Notes under the pieces: generated by a model
What the model was told of the DNA's origin: nothing
The model's database searches: none
Seen by the model: only the letters and a program-made list of their open reading frames with translations
Origin: Alphaproteobacteria bacterium
GTDB lineage: Bacteria > Pseudomonadota > Alphaproteobacteria > Geminicoccales > Geminicoccaceae
DNA: 64,000 nt
NCBI GenBank assembly: GCA_026990035.1
Contig: JALSIM010000014.1
Location: 21,531-85,530 of the forward strand
Direction: 5' to 3'
Program-made: the position numbers and the translations under genes
Part shown: positions 25,943 to 34,265 of the stretch, piece by piece
Numbering within the stretch: position 1 is the first letter of the stretch
How the letters are laid out: each line of letters opens with the position of its first letter

Positions 25943-26746
25943 TCAACGCGAGATGGTGGGATGCGCACCCTGGCCGTCGCTGCACCGGTGGAGGGGAACG
26001 AAGCCCACCACCCCGCCGGTACCGCGCAGGATCGCGACTTCGACCCGGTAGACCTCGGCGAGACGTCGTGGCGTCAGGACCCGTAGCGGCGGGCCATGGG
26101 CGCGGAGCCGGCCGCCGTCGAGCAGCAGCAGGTGGTCGGCGTAGCGTGTCGCCAGCGAAAGATCGTGAATCGCCACCAGTGCGATCCCGCCGCTGTCCCG
26201 GACACTGGCCCTCAGATGCTCGAGAATTTCGATCTGATGATGGAGATCGAGAGCGCTGGTCGGCTCGTCGAGCAGCAGGACCGAGGGGGAACGCAGCAGA
26301 AGCTGGGCGAACATCACGAGTTGCCGTTGTCCGCCGCTCAGGGTGGAAAACGGACGGTCGGCGAGGTGGGCGACATCCAGCCGCTCGAGGACGGCGAAGG
26401 CGGCCTCGACCGATCCTGGATCGAGGCGCCAGCCGAGCTGGTGATGAAGGCCGAGAAGGACCGTCTCCAGCACCGTGAGAACCGTATCGGCGCCGTGATT
26501 CTGCGGCATGTAGGCGACGATGCGGGATCGTTCGATGGCCGACATGCGCTCCAGGGATCGCCGATCGTAACGGATCCGGCCACGATAGGGAACGAGCCCG
26601 GCGATGGCCCGCAGCAGGGTCGACTTTCCGGCACCGTTGGGTCCCACCAGGGCGGTGACGGTACCCGCGCTCAGCTCGAATCCCGCGGGGTGGAGCACGG
26701 TCTCCGGACCGTAACGGACCTCGAGCTTCTCGATCACGAGAATCAT
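25943..26746 (-). CDS. iron-siderophore/heme-type ABC transporter ATP-binding protein
   Basis: A 267-residue FecE/HmuV-like ATPase. Walker A is GPNGAGKSTLL, the Q-loop is in YMPQNHG, the signature reads TLSGGQRQLVMFAQLLL, Walker B is [12 protein letters not shown] and the switch His is in AIHDLSLA. It powers uptake through the adjacent permease; its ATG overlaps the permease stop (ATGA). The family includes siderophore, heme, cobalamin and other metal-complex importers, so the ligand is open. Confidence 0.92.
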   Translation of the reverse strand: MILVIEKLEVRYGPETVLHPAGFELSAGTVTALVGPNGAGKSTLLRAIAGLVPYRGRIRYDRRSLERMSAIERSRIVAYMPQNHGADTVLTVLETVLLGLHHQLGWRLDPGSVEAAFAVLERLDVAHLADRPFSTLSGGQRQLVMFAQLLLRSPSVLLLDEPTSALDLHHQIEILEHLRASVRDSGGIALVAIHDLSLATRYADHLLLLDGGRLRAHGPPLRVLTPRRLAEVYRVEVAILRGTGGVVGFVPLHRCSDGQGAHPTISR

Positions 26747-27795
26747 CTCGCCCCTCCGCCGCGACGCAGGATGAGAACGAAGAAGAAGGGCAGCCCGGCG
26801 ACCGCGGTAACGATGCCGATCGGCACCACTGCACCGGGCGAGATCAGCTTGGAGAGGATCGAGGCCGCCGAGAGCATGACGGCTCCGCAGAGTGCCGCCA
26901 AGGGCAGGAGAAAACGTTGATCTTCGCCCACCAGCATTCGGGCGACATGGGGAGCCACCAGCCCCACGAACCCGATGGTTCCGACGAAGCTCACCGCGGC
27001 GGCGGTCAGCAGGGACACCGCCAGGAATACGCGCAGCCGCAGTCGCTCCACGTCGATGCCGAGGCTTCTGGCCCGTTCCTCCCCGAGCCGCAGCGCGGTC
27101 AGGCGCCAGACGTCCCGGGCGAGCAGGGGAAGCACGGCGAAGAGAACCACCGCCGTGACCGCCACCGTCTGCCAGCTCGCCTTGAGCAGGCTGCCGAAAA
27201 GCCAGAAGACGATTTCCTGGAGTGTCTCGGGCGAAGCCAGGTACTGGACGAGAGAGAGAAGGGACTGGAACAGGAAGAGAATGGCGATACCCGCCAGCAC
27301 CATGATGCCGGAGGACAATCCCCGCAGTCTTCCCACCGCGTAAATGGCGGCGCAGCCGGTGATGGCGCCGAGGAAGGCGAAGCCGGGTACCGCCCATTCG
27401 GTCCGGCCGAAGAGAGCGGCTCCCGAGAGAATGGCGACGGCGGCGCCGAACCCGGCGGCGGCCGAAAGACCGAGCGTATAGGGACTGGCGAGCGGATTGT
27501 CGAGAATGGTCTGCATTTCCGTACCGGCGATGGCGAGCGAGGCGCCCACCACCACCGCGGTCAATGCCATCGGCAGTCGGATCTCCCAGACGATGGTGGA
27601 AACCATGCCCTGCGGTGTGGTCGTGGGCGACAGGAGGGCCATCGACACCTCCCCGAGGGGCAACATCGCGGGGCCGGTCAAAATGTCGAAAAGGAGGGTG
27701 ATCGACAGCAGAACGAACGCGGTCACGAGGGTGAAGGCGCGTCGGCGGGCCCGTGTCCGTTCCCGCTGCCTGGCGGAGCTCACGGTCGATGCCAT
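26743..27795 (-). CDS. FecCD-family ABC transporter permease
   Basis: A 350-residue inner-membrane protein with about ten helices. FecCD markers are RLPMALTAVVVGASLAIAG near residue 80, NPLASPYTLGLSAAAGFGA and FVGTIGFVGLVAPHVARMLVG around 275. A polar Arg-rich N-terminus of 20 residues precedes the first helix. It forms the channel with the ATPase gene it overlaps, and follows the binding-protein gene after a hairpin. Confidence 0.92.
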   Translation of the reverse strand: MASTVSSARQRERTRARRRAFTLVTAFVLLSITLLFDILTGPAMLPLGEVSMALLSPTTTPQGMVSTIVWEIRLPMALTAVVVGASLAIAGTEMQTILDNPLASPYTLGLSAAAGFGAAVAILSGAALFGRTEWAVPGFAFLGAITGCAAIYAVGRLRGLSSGIMVLAGIAILFLFQSLLSLVQYLASPETLQEIVFWLFGSLLKASWQTVAVTAVVLFAVLPLLARDVWRLTALRLGEERARSLGIDVERLRLRVFLAVSLLTAAAVSFVGTIGFVGLVAPHVARMLVGEDQRFLLPLAALCGAVMLSAASILSKLISPGAVVPIGIVTAVAGLPFFFVLILRRGGGAR

Positions 27796-27818
27796 GACGG
27801 TGGATCCCGGAAAGGGGA

Positions 27819-27843
27819 GACCGGCCGCCTCCGGCGGCCGGTC
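27819..27843 (-). terminator. 11-bp hairpin between binding-protein and permease genes
   Basis: GACCGGCCGCC (27819-27829) and GGCGGCCGGTC (27833-27843) are a perfect 11-bp inverted repeat with a 3-base loop. Read leftward it is followed by TCCCCTTTCC, a poor U-tract. Hairpins here typically cause partial termination or protect the upstream message, giving more binding protein than permease. Confidence 0.55.
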
Positions 27844-27849
27844 CGGTGA

Positions 27850-28980
27850 TCAGGCGCCGAAGTAGGAAACCATGAAGGCACCTTCGGCACGGATCGGGAG
27901 ATAATTTTCGTAATGAGCCTGGAGCGTTCGCAGGGGATCCTCGTCCCGGAACGCCTCCGGGTACAGAACCTTGGCGATGTACTGGAGATACGCGTAGTCG
28001 TGAAGGGTTCGGGCGCCCCCGTGATAGAGTGCGTGGATACGCCGTTCGCGAACCGCCTGCAGCCGCTGCCAGCCGGGCCGCTCGAGATAGGGAGCGAGCC
28101 GGCGTCGGGTGATTTCCGGATCGACACCGAATCCCATGAGCACCGCCCGGTCGCGGTTGGTCCAGTAGGACCCGGCGATGAAGACGGCTTCGGGATCTGC
28201 GGCGAGCACGTATTCGGGGTTGAGGGGCCCCCAGCGCGAGACCCTGCCACGGGCGATATTGGCACCACCCGCCAGCTCGATCAGGCGGCCCCACATGACG
28301 TCGCCGTAGCTGTTCCCCACTTCCCCGGCCCCCTTGTTGCCGAGTTCCACGTAGACGGCGGGGCGTTCGCCGCCGGCCGCAGCCACCCGGCGGACCACTT
28401 CTTCGACGGCGGTGGCGTAAGTATCCGCCAGGCGTGCTGCCCGCTCCGGCCGGCCGAGAAGCTCTCCGAGGAGACGGGTACTGATAACATGCCGCTCGAC
28501 ACTCTGGGTGTTGTAATCGAGCACGACCACCGGAACTCCCGCGGCTTCCAGCTGGGCGACTGCGGAGCCGAGGCCGCGATACTGCCACTCCGCGAGGATC
28601 ACGAGATCGGGATCCAGGGAGAGCACCTTCTCGACACTGAAGGTGCCGGCGTCGACCTCCCCCACGTCGGCGATATCCGAGAGACCGGGAAGCGCCGAGA
28701 GATAGGCCTTCCATTGCGAATTCCGCCAGCCTTCCCAGGCACCCCGGGAGATGCCCACGAGCCGTTCATGAGCGCCGGGGCCGCCGACGGCGAGGTAATC
28801 CTCGAAATAGAAGCCGAGAACGATCCTGGCGACATCCCGCGATACGGTCACCCTGCGATCGAGGACGTCGGTAACGGCGACTCGGGGAGCGGCCCGCACG
28901 ACGGCGGGAGCCGCAATCGAGGCCAGTGCCGCGATCGTGAAGCGGCGACGCGAAAGGACATGATGATACGACACCGTCAT
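27850..28980 (-). CDS. ABC transporter periplasmic binding protein, Tat-exported
   Basis: A 376-residue protein of the PF01497-type (BtuF/FepB) binding-protein class. The N-terminus has a twin-arginine signal (LSRRRFTIAALASIAAPAVV) ending at RAAP, which suggests export of a folded protein. The two lobes include LGFYFEDYLAVGG, VLSLDPDLVILAEWQYRG and a second lobe with PAVYVELGNKG. An ATG at 28980 follows GGAGG by only two bases; a GTG at 28974 in the same frame would have an eight-base spacing and may be the true start. It is the first gene of the ABC unit, ahead of permease and ATPase. Confidence 0.85.
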   Translation of the reverse strand: MTVSYHHVLSRRRFTIAALASIAAPAVVRAAPRVAVTDVLDRRVTVSRDVARIVLGFYFEDYLAVGGPGAHERLVGISRGAWEGWRNSQWKAYLSALPGLSDIADVGEVDAGTFSVEKVLSLDPDLVILAEWQYRGLGSAVAQLEAAGVPVVVLDYNTQSVERHVISTRLLGELLGRPERAARLADTYATAVEEVVRRVAAAGGERPAVYVELGNKGAGEVGNSYGDVMWGRLIELAGGANIARGRVSRWGPLNPEYVLAADPEAVFIAGSYWTNRDRAVLMGFGVDPEITRRRLAPYLERPGWQRLQAVRERRIHALYHGGARTLHDYAYLQYIAKVLYPEAFRDEDPLRTLQAHYENYLPIRAEGAFMVSYFGA

Positions 28981-29013
28981 TTCCTCCGTGACGGATGGGA
29001 ACGGACGAAGGGT

Positions 29014-29037
29014 CGCCCGTCCTTCCGTGGACGGGCG
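29014..29037 (-). terminator. 9-bp hairpin between DUF2946 and binding-protein genes
   Basis: CGCCCGTCC (29014-29022) and GGACGGGCG (29029-29037) pair perfectly around TTCCGT, directly at the end of the DUF2946 gene and 34 bases before the binding-protein ATG. No T-run follows, so partial termination or RNA stabilisation are both possible. Confidence 0.45.
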
Positions 29038-29038
29038 C

Positions 29039-29500
29039 TCAGCCGATGGAGAGGAGGAAGCGTGGCGGTGCCCTGGGGCGGGGATCACCTTTGCGGAGGT
29101 GGTCTGGAAGGGGAGCAGGATTCGCGACCGGAACGATCCGTTCGACGAGCTCCGGCTCGCTCAGCGGAACGGCGACCGCTGTCGGAAGGGGGCTTTTGGA
29201 ACAGGAAAGCCGCTGACAAAGCTGACAGTCGTTGGATGTGCCCGGGAGCTCCTCGGAAGGTGCCGGGCGTTCCCGCCCCTCCGCGTCGATGTAGAGGACG
29301 CGGGTGCCGAGCGGTGAACAGACGACGATCCGGGTGAGACCGTCGGTCACGGCTTCGGCCCGCAGCATCCCCGCCGGACCGTTCCCCCACAGCAGTCCGA
29401 AAAGAAGAGCGATCAGGGCCAGCAGCGCTGTCCCGGGACGTCCCCGCTGGCGGATGCGGGAGCTTTCGGCCGGGTCGCGGGGGGTCATGCCACGTCGCAT
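29039..29500 (-). CDS. DUF2946-family protein
   Basis: A 153-residue protein with a hydrophobic N-terminal segment (ALLALIALLFGLLWGNGP, signal or anchor) and a mature part matching DUF2946: IVVCSPLGTRVLYIDAEG, then a DCQLC motif with a third nearby Cys (RLSCSK). DUF2946 genes commonly neighbour metal or TonB-linked transport genes and the Cys may bind a metal; the function is not known. It starts two bases after the stop of the TRAP permease gene and is followed by a hairpin and an iron-type ABC unit, so it could belong to either. An internal ATG at 29488 is an alternative start. Confidence 0.75.
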   Translation of the reverse strand: MRRGMTPRDPAESSRIRQRGRPGTALLALIALLFGLLWGNGPAGMLRAEAVTDGLTRIVVCSPLGTRVLYIDAEGRERPAPSEELPGTSNDCQLCQRLSCSKSPLPTAVAVPLSEPELVERIVPVANPAPLPDHLRKGDPRPRAPPRFLLSIG

Positions 29501-29502
29501 CC

Positions 29503-30777
29503 TCACAGCTCGAAGGGAATGTAGAGGACGATGTCGGGCAGGAGATAGAGGGTCACGGCGGTACCCAGCATGATGACGATGAACGGCCAGACGCCCAGCG
29601 CCACATCCGCCACCGATGTCCGGGCCACCGCCTGGATGACGAAGAGATTGAGACCCACCGGCGGGGTGATGAGGGCGCATTCGATCATCACCACGAAGAA
29701 GACCCCGAACCAGATGGGATCGATGCCGAGCGGCAGGAGCGCCGGATAGAGGACCGGCATCATCAGCAGCAGCATCGACAGGGCTTCGAGGAAACAGCCC
29801 ATCAGCAGCAGCACGAGAGCGGCGATGGCGATGAAGGCGGCCGGCGTGTCGAAGGTCTGGATGATCAGCGAGGAGAGATCCTGCGGCAGACGGTAGAGGG
29901 TGATCGCCTTGCCGAACAGCTTGGCCCCGACGAGGATGAGGAAGATGGTGACGGTGGTGGCCATGCTGTTGCGGACCGCCTCGACGAGGATCTTCCGGTT
30001 CAGGCGCCGCAGTATCGGCCCAGTGAGGATCAGGGAACCGGCGAATCCCACCGCCGAGGCCTCGGTCGGGGTGAAGGCGCCGATGTAGAGCCCGCCGACC
30101 ACCACCACGGCGAGCACGAAGGTGGGCAGGGCCCGCAGGGTCGCCACCCGCCGTTCCTTCCAGCTCGCCCGCGGGGAGGGCGTGTATCCGCCGAACCAGG
30201 CGGCATGGGCCATCGCGTAGAGGATGAACAGGGTCGCCAGCAGGATCCCGGGCCCGATGCCGGCGAGAAAGAGGCTGATGATGCTTTCCTCGGTGACCAC
30301 CCCGTAGATGATCATCGGAATCGAAGGCGGGATGAGGATGCCGAGGGTGCCGCCGGCGGCGAGAAGGCCGAGCACGAAGCGGCGCTCGTAGCCGCGCTGG
30401 ATCATCTCCGGGATGGCCACCGTGCCGACGGTGGCGGCGGTCGCCACCGAGCTTCCGGAGATCGCCGAAAAGAGGGCGCAGGAAATGATCGTCGCCACCG
30501 CGAGGCCGCCCGGCCAGTGCCCGACCCAGGCCTGCACCGCGGCGAACAGGTCCCGGCCGATGCCGCCCTTGAGCAGGATGTTGCTCATCAGGAGGAAGAG
30601 CGGCACGGCGAGGAGGATGAAATTGTCGACCGTGCTCAGCAGCGCCTGGGGCGCCATCAGCGGCGAGAAGCCGCCGGCGAGGAGCAGAACGAGACCGAGG
30701 CCGCCGAGAGCGAAGGCGACGGGTACGCCGACCGCGAGCAGCAGCAGCAACAGCAGGAGAATGAGGAGCGCCGTCAC
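29503..30777 (-). CDS. TRAP transporter large permease (DctM type)
   Basis: A 424-residue polytopic membrane protein starting at GTG behind AAGGA. Its first helix is a poly-Leu run ([15 protein letters not shown]). DctM signatures: LLAVPLFLLMSNILLKGG, FSAISGSSVATAATVG, GTLGILIPPSIPMIIYGVV and LITPPVGLNLFVIQAV. It belongs with the small permease and binding protein upstream (order P-Q-M), divergent from the xylonate-dehydratase-like gene. Confidence 0.92.
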   Translation of the reverse strand: MTALLILLLLLLLLAVGVPVAFALGGLGLVLLLAGGFSPLMAPQALLSTVDNFILLAVPLFLLMSNILLKGGIGRDLFAAVQAWVGHWPGGLAVATIISCALFSAISGSSVATAATVGTVAIPEMIQRGYERRFVLGLLAAGGTLGILIPPSIPMIIYGVVTEESIISLFLAGIGPGILLATLFILYAMAHAAWFGGYTPSPRASWKERRVATLRALPTFVLAVVVVGGLYIGAFTPTEASAVGFAGSLILTGPILRRLNRKILVEAVRNSMATTVTIFLILVGAKLFGKAITLYRLPQDLSSLIIQTFDTPAAFIAIAALVLLLMGCFLEALSMLLLMMPVLYPALLPLGIDPIWFGVFFVVMIECALITPPVGLNLFVIQAVARTSVADVALGVWPFIVIMLGTAVTLYLLPDIVLYIPFEL

Positions 30778-30792
30778 ACCCGGTCCTTCGTC

Positions 30793-31293
30793 TCAGCCGA
30801 CATCGGAGGCCAGGCGCAGGCTGGCCTCGGGATCGCGCCACAGACGGACGAGCTCGATCAGGCATTGGATCAGCAAGAGGGCGATGCCGATGGGCACGGC
30901 GATCTCCGCCGCCCAGAGCGGCATGTCGAGCATGGTGGCGGTCTTGCGGCCGAGCCGGGCCGATTCCACCGTGATGAGAATGGCGTAATAGAGGGTGATG
31001 GCGCTGAAGGCGGCGATGAACAGCAGCGTGAAGCTCGCCGCGAGACGGCGCAGCAGCGGTGGCAGCCGATCGTAGATCAGGCCCACCGCGATCAGCCGCC
31101 GGTTCTTGAGAGTCCAGGCGGCGGCGAGCCAGGTGGCCCAGATCTGGGCGAGGCGGGACAGTTCTTCGGCCCAGATGGTCGGCGCATTGAAGAAGTAGCG
31201 CATGACCACCTCGTAGGACAGCATCAGCCCCACCAGGAAGAACAGCCAGGCCGACAGGTCCGCCAGCCGGTCGATGATCCGTCCGTAGCTCAT
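30793..31293 (-). CDS. TRAP transporter small permease (DctQ type)
   Basis: A 166-residue protein with four transmembrane helices and the DctQ pattern MRYFFNAPTIWAEELSRLAQ near residue 45. No Shine-Dalgarno precedes the ATG at 31293; the next in-frame start (GTG 31332) lies inside the 5' arm of a 12-bp hairpin, where GGAG directly abuts it. Translation may therefore depend on melting of this structure or on ribosomes arriving from the binding-protein gene. Confidence 0.85.
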   Translation of the reverse strand: MSYGRIIDRLADLSAWLFFLVGLMLSYEVVMRYFFNAPTIWAEELSRLAQIWATWLAAAWTLKNRRLIAVGLIYDRLPPLLRRLAASFTLLFIAAFSAITLYYAILITVESARLGRKTATMLDMPLWAAEIAVPIGIALLLIQCLIELVRLWRDPEASLRLASDVG

Positions 31294-31303
31294 GCCGGCA
31301 GCC

Positions 31304-31336
31304 GGAGGTGGCCGGACGGCGGGCCCGGCCACCTCC
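31304..31336 (-). terminator. 12-bp hairpin between TRAP binding-protein and permease genes
   Basis: GGAGGTGGCCGG (31304-31315) and CCGGCCACCTCC (31325-31336) form a perfect 12-bp stem with a 9-base loop, the strongest hairpin in the window. It sits between the binding-protein stop and the small-permease ATG. Without a T-run it is more likely an attenuating or mRNA-protecting element, and a GGAGGTG that could serve as a ribosome site is buried in it. Confidence 0.6.
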
Positions 31337-31360
31337 GTCTTTCCCGTCTCGTGGTTGCGG

Positions 31361-32344
31361 TCAGAGTTTCTTGGCTTCCTCGACCAGCCTGGTGCCGAGC
31401 TCGCCGGCCTCCTTGGAGAACAGCTCGAACATCGGCTGGCTCGCCTCCCGCCAGGCGGCCATCTCTTCGGGCGTCGGATCGTAGACCGTCATTCCGCTCT
31501 CGACGGCGTATTTCGCGGCATCCTCCTCGATCTCGACGATCCGCGCGTTGATCGCCTTCTCGGCGTTGGCGGCGGCCTTGGAGATGATTTCGCGTTCCTC
31601 GTCGCTCAACCCCTGCCAGACCTTCTCGTTGATGACCACCACGAACTCGATGGCGGCGATGGGCACCCGCGTGACCGCGTCCATCACCTCGTTGAGCTTG
31701 CGGGACTTCACGGTGGTGATGCCGGTCATGCCGATGTCCACCACGCCCCGCTGGTAGGCGAGGAACTGCTCGGAGCCGGAGGTGAGGACCGGCTTGCCGC
31801 CGACCACCTCGACCCATTTCCCGAGGGTCTTGCCGAACACCCGGACCTTCTTGCCCTCGACGTCCCCGGGACCGTGCAGCGGCTCCTTCTTGGAGAGCAG
31901 GATGGTGTTGCCGTAGGGCTGCCACCAGAGGATCCGGGCGCCGGTGGCCAGCACCGCCTCGTCGATCGGACCGCGGATCGGGGAGCCGGGGCTCGTCGCC
32001 TTCTTCACCTTTTCCGCGCTGTCGAGCAGGAACGGCACGTAGAACACGTCGACGGCGGGGATCGTACCGGCGAAGCGGGTCAGCGAGGCGACGCCCATCT
32101 CGATGGCGCCGGAGGACACCGCCTGCGGCACCTCCTTGTCCTTGTAGAGCTGCGCCGAGGGATAGATCTCGATCTGGATGTCTCCTCCCGACGCCTTCTC
32201 CACCTCCTCCTCGAATTGCAGGAGGTTCTGGCCGAGATGGCTCTTGATCGGTAGCTGCAGGGTGATTCTGAGCGTGGTCTGGGCCTGCGCGGCTCCGGCG
32301 ACCAGCAATCCGGCGGCGAGCGCGGCCGTCACGATCTGTCTCAC
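31361..32344 (-). CDS. TRAP transporter substrate-binding protein (DctP type)
   Basis: A 327-residue periplasmic protein. The start is a GTG at 32344 with GGGAGGGAAG upstream; it gives a neat signal peptide ([21 protein letters not shown]). DctP traits are the mature start [55 protein letters not shown] with the ligand-gating Arg, and [15 protein letters not shown]. Divergence from a sugar-acid dehydratase gene suggests a sugar acid as ligand; this is inference. Confidence 0.9.
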   Translation of the reverse strand: MRQIVTAALAAGLLVAGAAQAQTTLRITLQLPIKSHLGQNLLQFEEEVEKASGGDIQIEIYPSAQLYKDKEVPQAVSSGAIEMGVASLTRFAGTIPAVDVFYVPFLLDSAEKVKKATSPGSPIRGPIDEAVLATGARILWWQPYGNTILLSKKEPLHGPGDVEGKKVRVFGKTLGKWVEVVGGKPVLTSGSEQFLAYQRGVVDIGMTGITTVKSRKLNEVMDAVTRVPIAAIEFVVVINEKVWQGLSDEEREIISKAAANAEKAINARIVEIEEDAAKYAVESGMTVYDPTPEEMAAWREASQPMFELFSKEAGELGTRLVEEAKKL

Positions 32345-32391
32345 GGGCTTCCCTCCCGAATCGTTCTTCCCTGGCGACGGCGGCGGGCCGC

Positions 32392-32421
32392 TTGACGCGT
32401 CCGGCCACCGGCTGCTGTTAT
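32392..32421 (+). promoter_or_regulatory. possible promoter of the xylonate-dehydratase-like gene
   Basis: TTGACG (32392-32397, five of six) and TGTTAT (32416-32421, four of six) are 18 bases apart and point to a start near 32428, 44 bases before the ATG. The gap is shared with the leftward TRAP operon. Confidence 0.45.
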
Positions 32422-32471
32422 CCCTTAATGCGGCAGGGATGAGGTCGCAACCGTCGGCGGGGGAGGGGAGC

Positions 32472-34265
32472 ATGCGAGGCGACGACCAGCGGCGACTGCG
32501 CAGCCAGGCCTGGTGGAACGATCCGGACGAGCCCGACATGACGGCGCTCTACCTCGAGCGCTACCTCAATTTCGGTCTCACCCGGGAGGAGTTGCAGTCG
32601 GGACGTCCGATCATCGGCATCGCCCAGACGGGGTCGGATCTGGCGCCCTGCAACCGTCATCACCTCGATCTCGCGCATCGGGTGCGCGACGGGATCCGCG
32701 ATGCCGGGGGCGTGCCGATCGAGTTCCCCGTGCATCCCATCCAGGAGACCGGCAAGCGGCCGACGGCGATGCTCGACCGCAACCTCACCTATCTTTCCGC
32801 GGTCGAGGTGCTCTACGGCTATCCTCTGGACGGGGTCGTGCTCACCACCGGCTGCGACAAGACGACCCCGGCCCTGCTGATGGCCGCGGCCACGGTCAAC
32901 ATTCCGGCGATCGTGCTGTCCGGCGGGCCGATGCTCAACGGCTATCACGACGGGGAGCGGGCCGGATCCGGGATGGTCGTCTGGAAGGCGCGTCAGCTCC
33001 TCGCCACCGGCAAGATCGATTACGAGGAGTTCATGGAGATGGTGTGCGATTCGGCCCCCAGCATCGGCCATTGCAACACCATGGGTACCGCCTCCTCGAT
33101 GAACGCGATGGCCGAGGCGCTGGGGATGTCGCTCACCGGCTGCGCCGCCATCCCCGCCCCCTACCGCGAACGCGGCCAGATGGCCTACCGGACCGGCAGA
33201 CGCATCGTCGAGATGGTCCGGGAGGATCTCACCCCGCGCAGGATCATGACCCGGGAGGCCTTCGAGAACGCCATTTTCGTCGCCGCCGCGGCGGGCTGTT
33301 CGACCAACGTGCCGCCCCATCTGATCGCCATCGCCCGCCATCTCGGGGTGCCGCTCGAGATCGCCGATTTCGAGCTCGGCCGCGACATCCCGCTGCTCGT
33401 GAACATGCAGCCCGCGGGCAAGTATCTGGGTGAGGAGTTCCACCGTGCCGGCGGCGTGCCGGCGGTGATCAAGGAACTCATCGCCGCCGGCCGGTTCCAC
33501 GTCGATGTGCTCACCTGCACCGGCCGGACGATGGGCGAGAACCACGCGGACGTCCCCTTCTCCGCCGATCGCCGGGTGATCCGGCCCTGGGACGATCCGC
33601 TGATGCCGGAGGCCGGGTTCGTCATCATCGGCGGCAATCTGTTCGAGGCGGCGGTGATGAAGACCTCGGTCGTCTCCGAGGAATTCCGCCGGCGCTATTT
33701 CGAGGTGCCGGAGCATCCGGGGGTCTTCGAAGGGCGTGCCGTCGTCTTCGAGGGACCCGAGGACTATCACGCCCGGATCGACGACCCGTCCCTCGAGATC
33801 GACGAGAACTGCCTGCTGTTCATCCGCAACTGCGGGCCGGTCGGCTACCCGGGGGCTCCCGAGGTCGTCAACATGCGACCGCCGGCGGCCCTTCTCGAAA
33901 AGGGCATCGTGGCCCTGCCGACGATCGGCGACGGCCGGCAGAGCGGCACCTCGGAAAGCCCCTCCATCCTCAACGCCTCGCCGGAGGCGGCGGTGGGCGG
34001 CAATCTCGCCATTCTGCGTACCGGCGACCGGGTGCGACTCGAGCTTAACCGCCGTCGCCTGGATGTGCTACTGACGCCGGAGGAGATCGCCGCGCGGCGC
34101 GAGGAGCTCGAACGCAGTCCGCCGAAGATCCCGCCGAGCCAGACCCCGTGGCAGGAGATCTATCGCACCTATGTGGGACAGCTTTCGACGGGCGCCTGCC
34201 TGGAACCGGCGGTCCTCTATCTGGACATCGCCGAGACCGAGGGCTTGCCGCGGCGCAATCACTGA
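32472..34265 (+). CDS. IlvD/Edd-family sugar-acid dehydratase, D-xylonate dehydratase-like
   Basis: A 597-residue [Fe-S] dehydratase. It is strikingly like Caulobacter XylD as I recall it: [31 protein letters not shown] (cluster Cys), [18 protein letters not shown] (second Cys), [34 protein letters not shown], and the C-terminal [14 protein letters not shown]. Such enzymes convert D-xylonate or L-arabonate to the 2-keto-3-deoxy acid. The adjacent divergent TRAP operon could import the acid. Which sugar acid is used cannot be settled from sequence; branched-chain dihydroxyacid dehydratase (IlvD proper) is less likely. Confidence 0.85.
   Translation: MRGDDQRRLRSQAWWNDPDEPDMTALYLERYLNFGLTREELQSGRPIIGIAQTGSDLAPCNRHHLDLAHRVRDGIRDAGGVPIEFPVHPIQETGKRPTAMLDRNLTYLSAVEVLYGYPLDGVVLTTGCDKTTPALLMAAATVNIPAIVLSGGPMLNGYHDGERAGSGMVVWKARQLLATGKIDYEEFMEMVCDSAPSIGHCNTMGTASSMNAMAEALGMSLTGCAAIPAPYRERGQMAYRTGRRIVEMVREDLTPRRIMTREAFENAIFVAAAAGCSTNVPPHLIAIARHLGVPLEIADFELGRDIPLLVNMQPAGKYLGEEFHRAGGVPAVIKELIAAGRFHVDVLTCTGRTMGENHADVPFSADRRVIRPWDDPLMPEAGFVIIGGNLFEAAVMKTSVVSEEFRRRYFEVPEHPGVFEGRAVVFEGPEDYHARIDDPSLEIDENCLLFIRNCGPVGYPGAPEVVNMRPPAALLEKGIVALPTIGDGRQSGTSESPSILNASPEAAVGGNLAILRTGDRVRLELNRRRLDVLLTPEEIAARREELERSPPKIPPSQTPWQEIYRTYVGQLSTGACLEPAVLYLDIAETEGLPRRNH

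Noticed and set aside
30720..30777. Leu-codon run (CTC/CTG) at the start of the TRAP permease as a simple repeat
   Set aside because: It encodes the first transmembrane helix and is explained by coding function.
32472..34265. Dihydroxyacid dehydratase (ilvD) of branched-chain synthesis
   Set aside because: The sequence pattern follows sugar-acid dehydratases such as XylD, and the TRAP context fits catabolism better.
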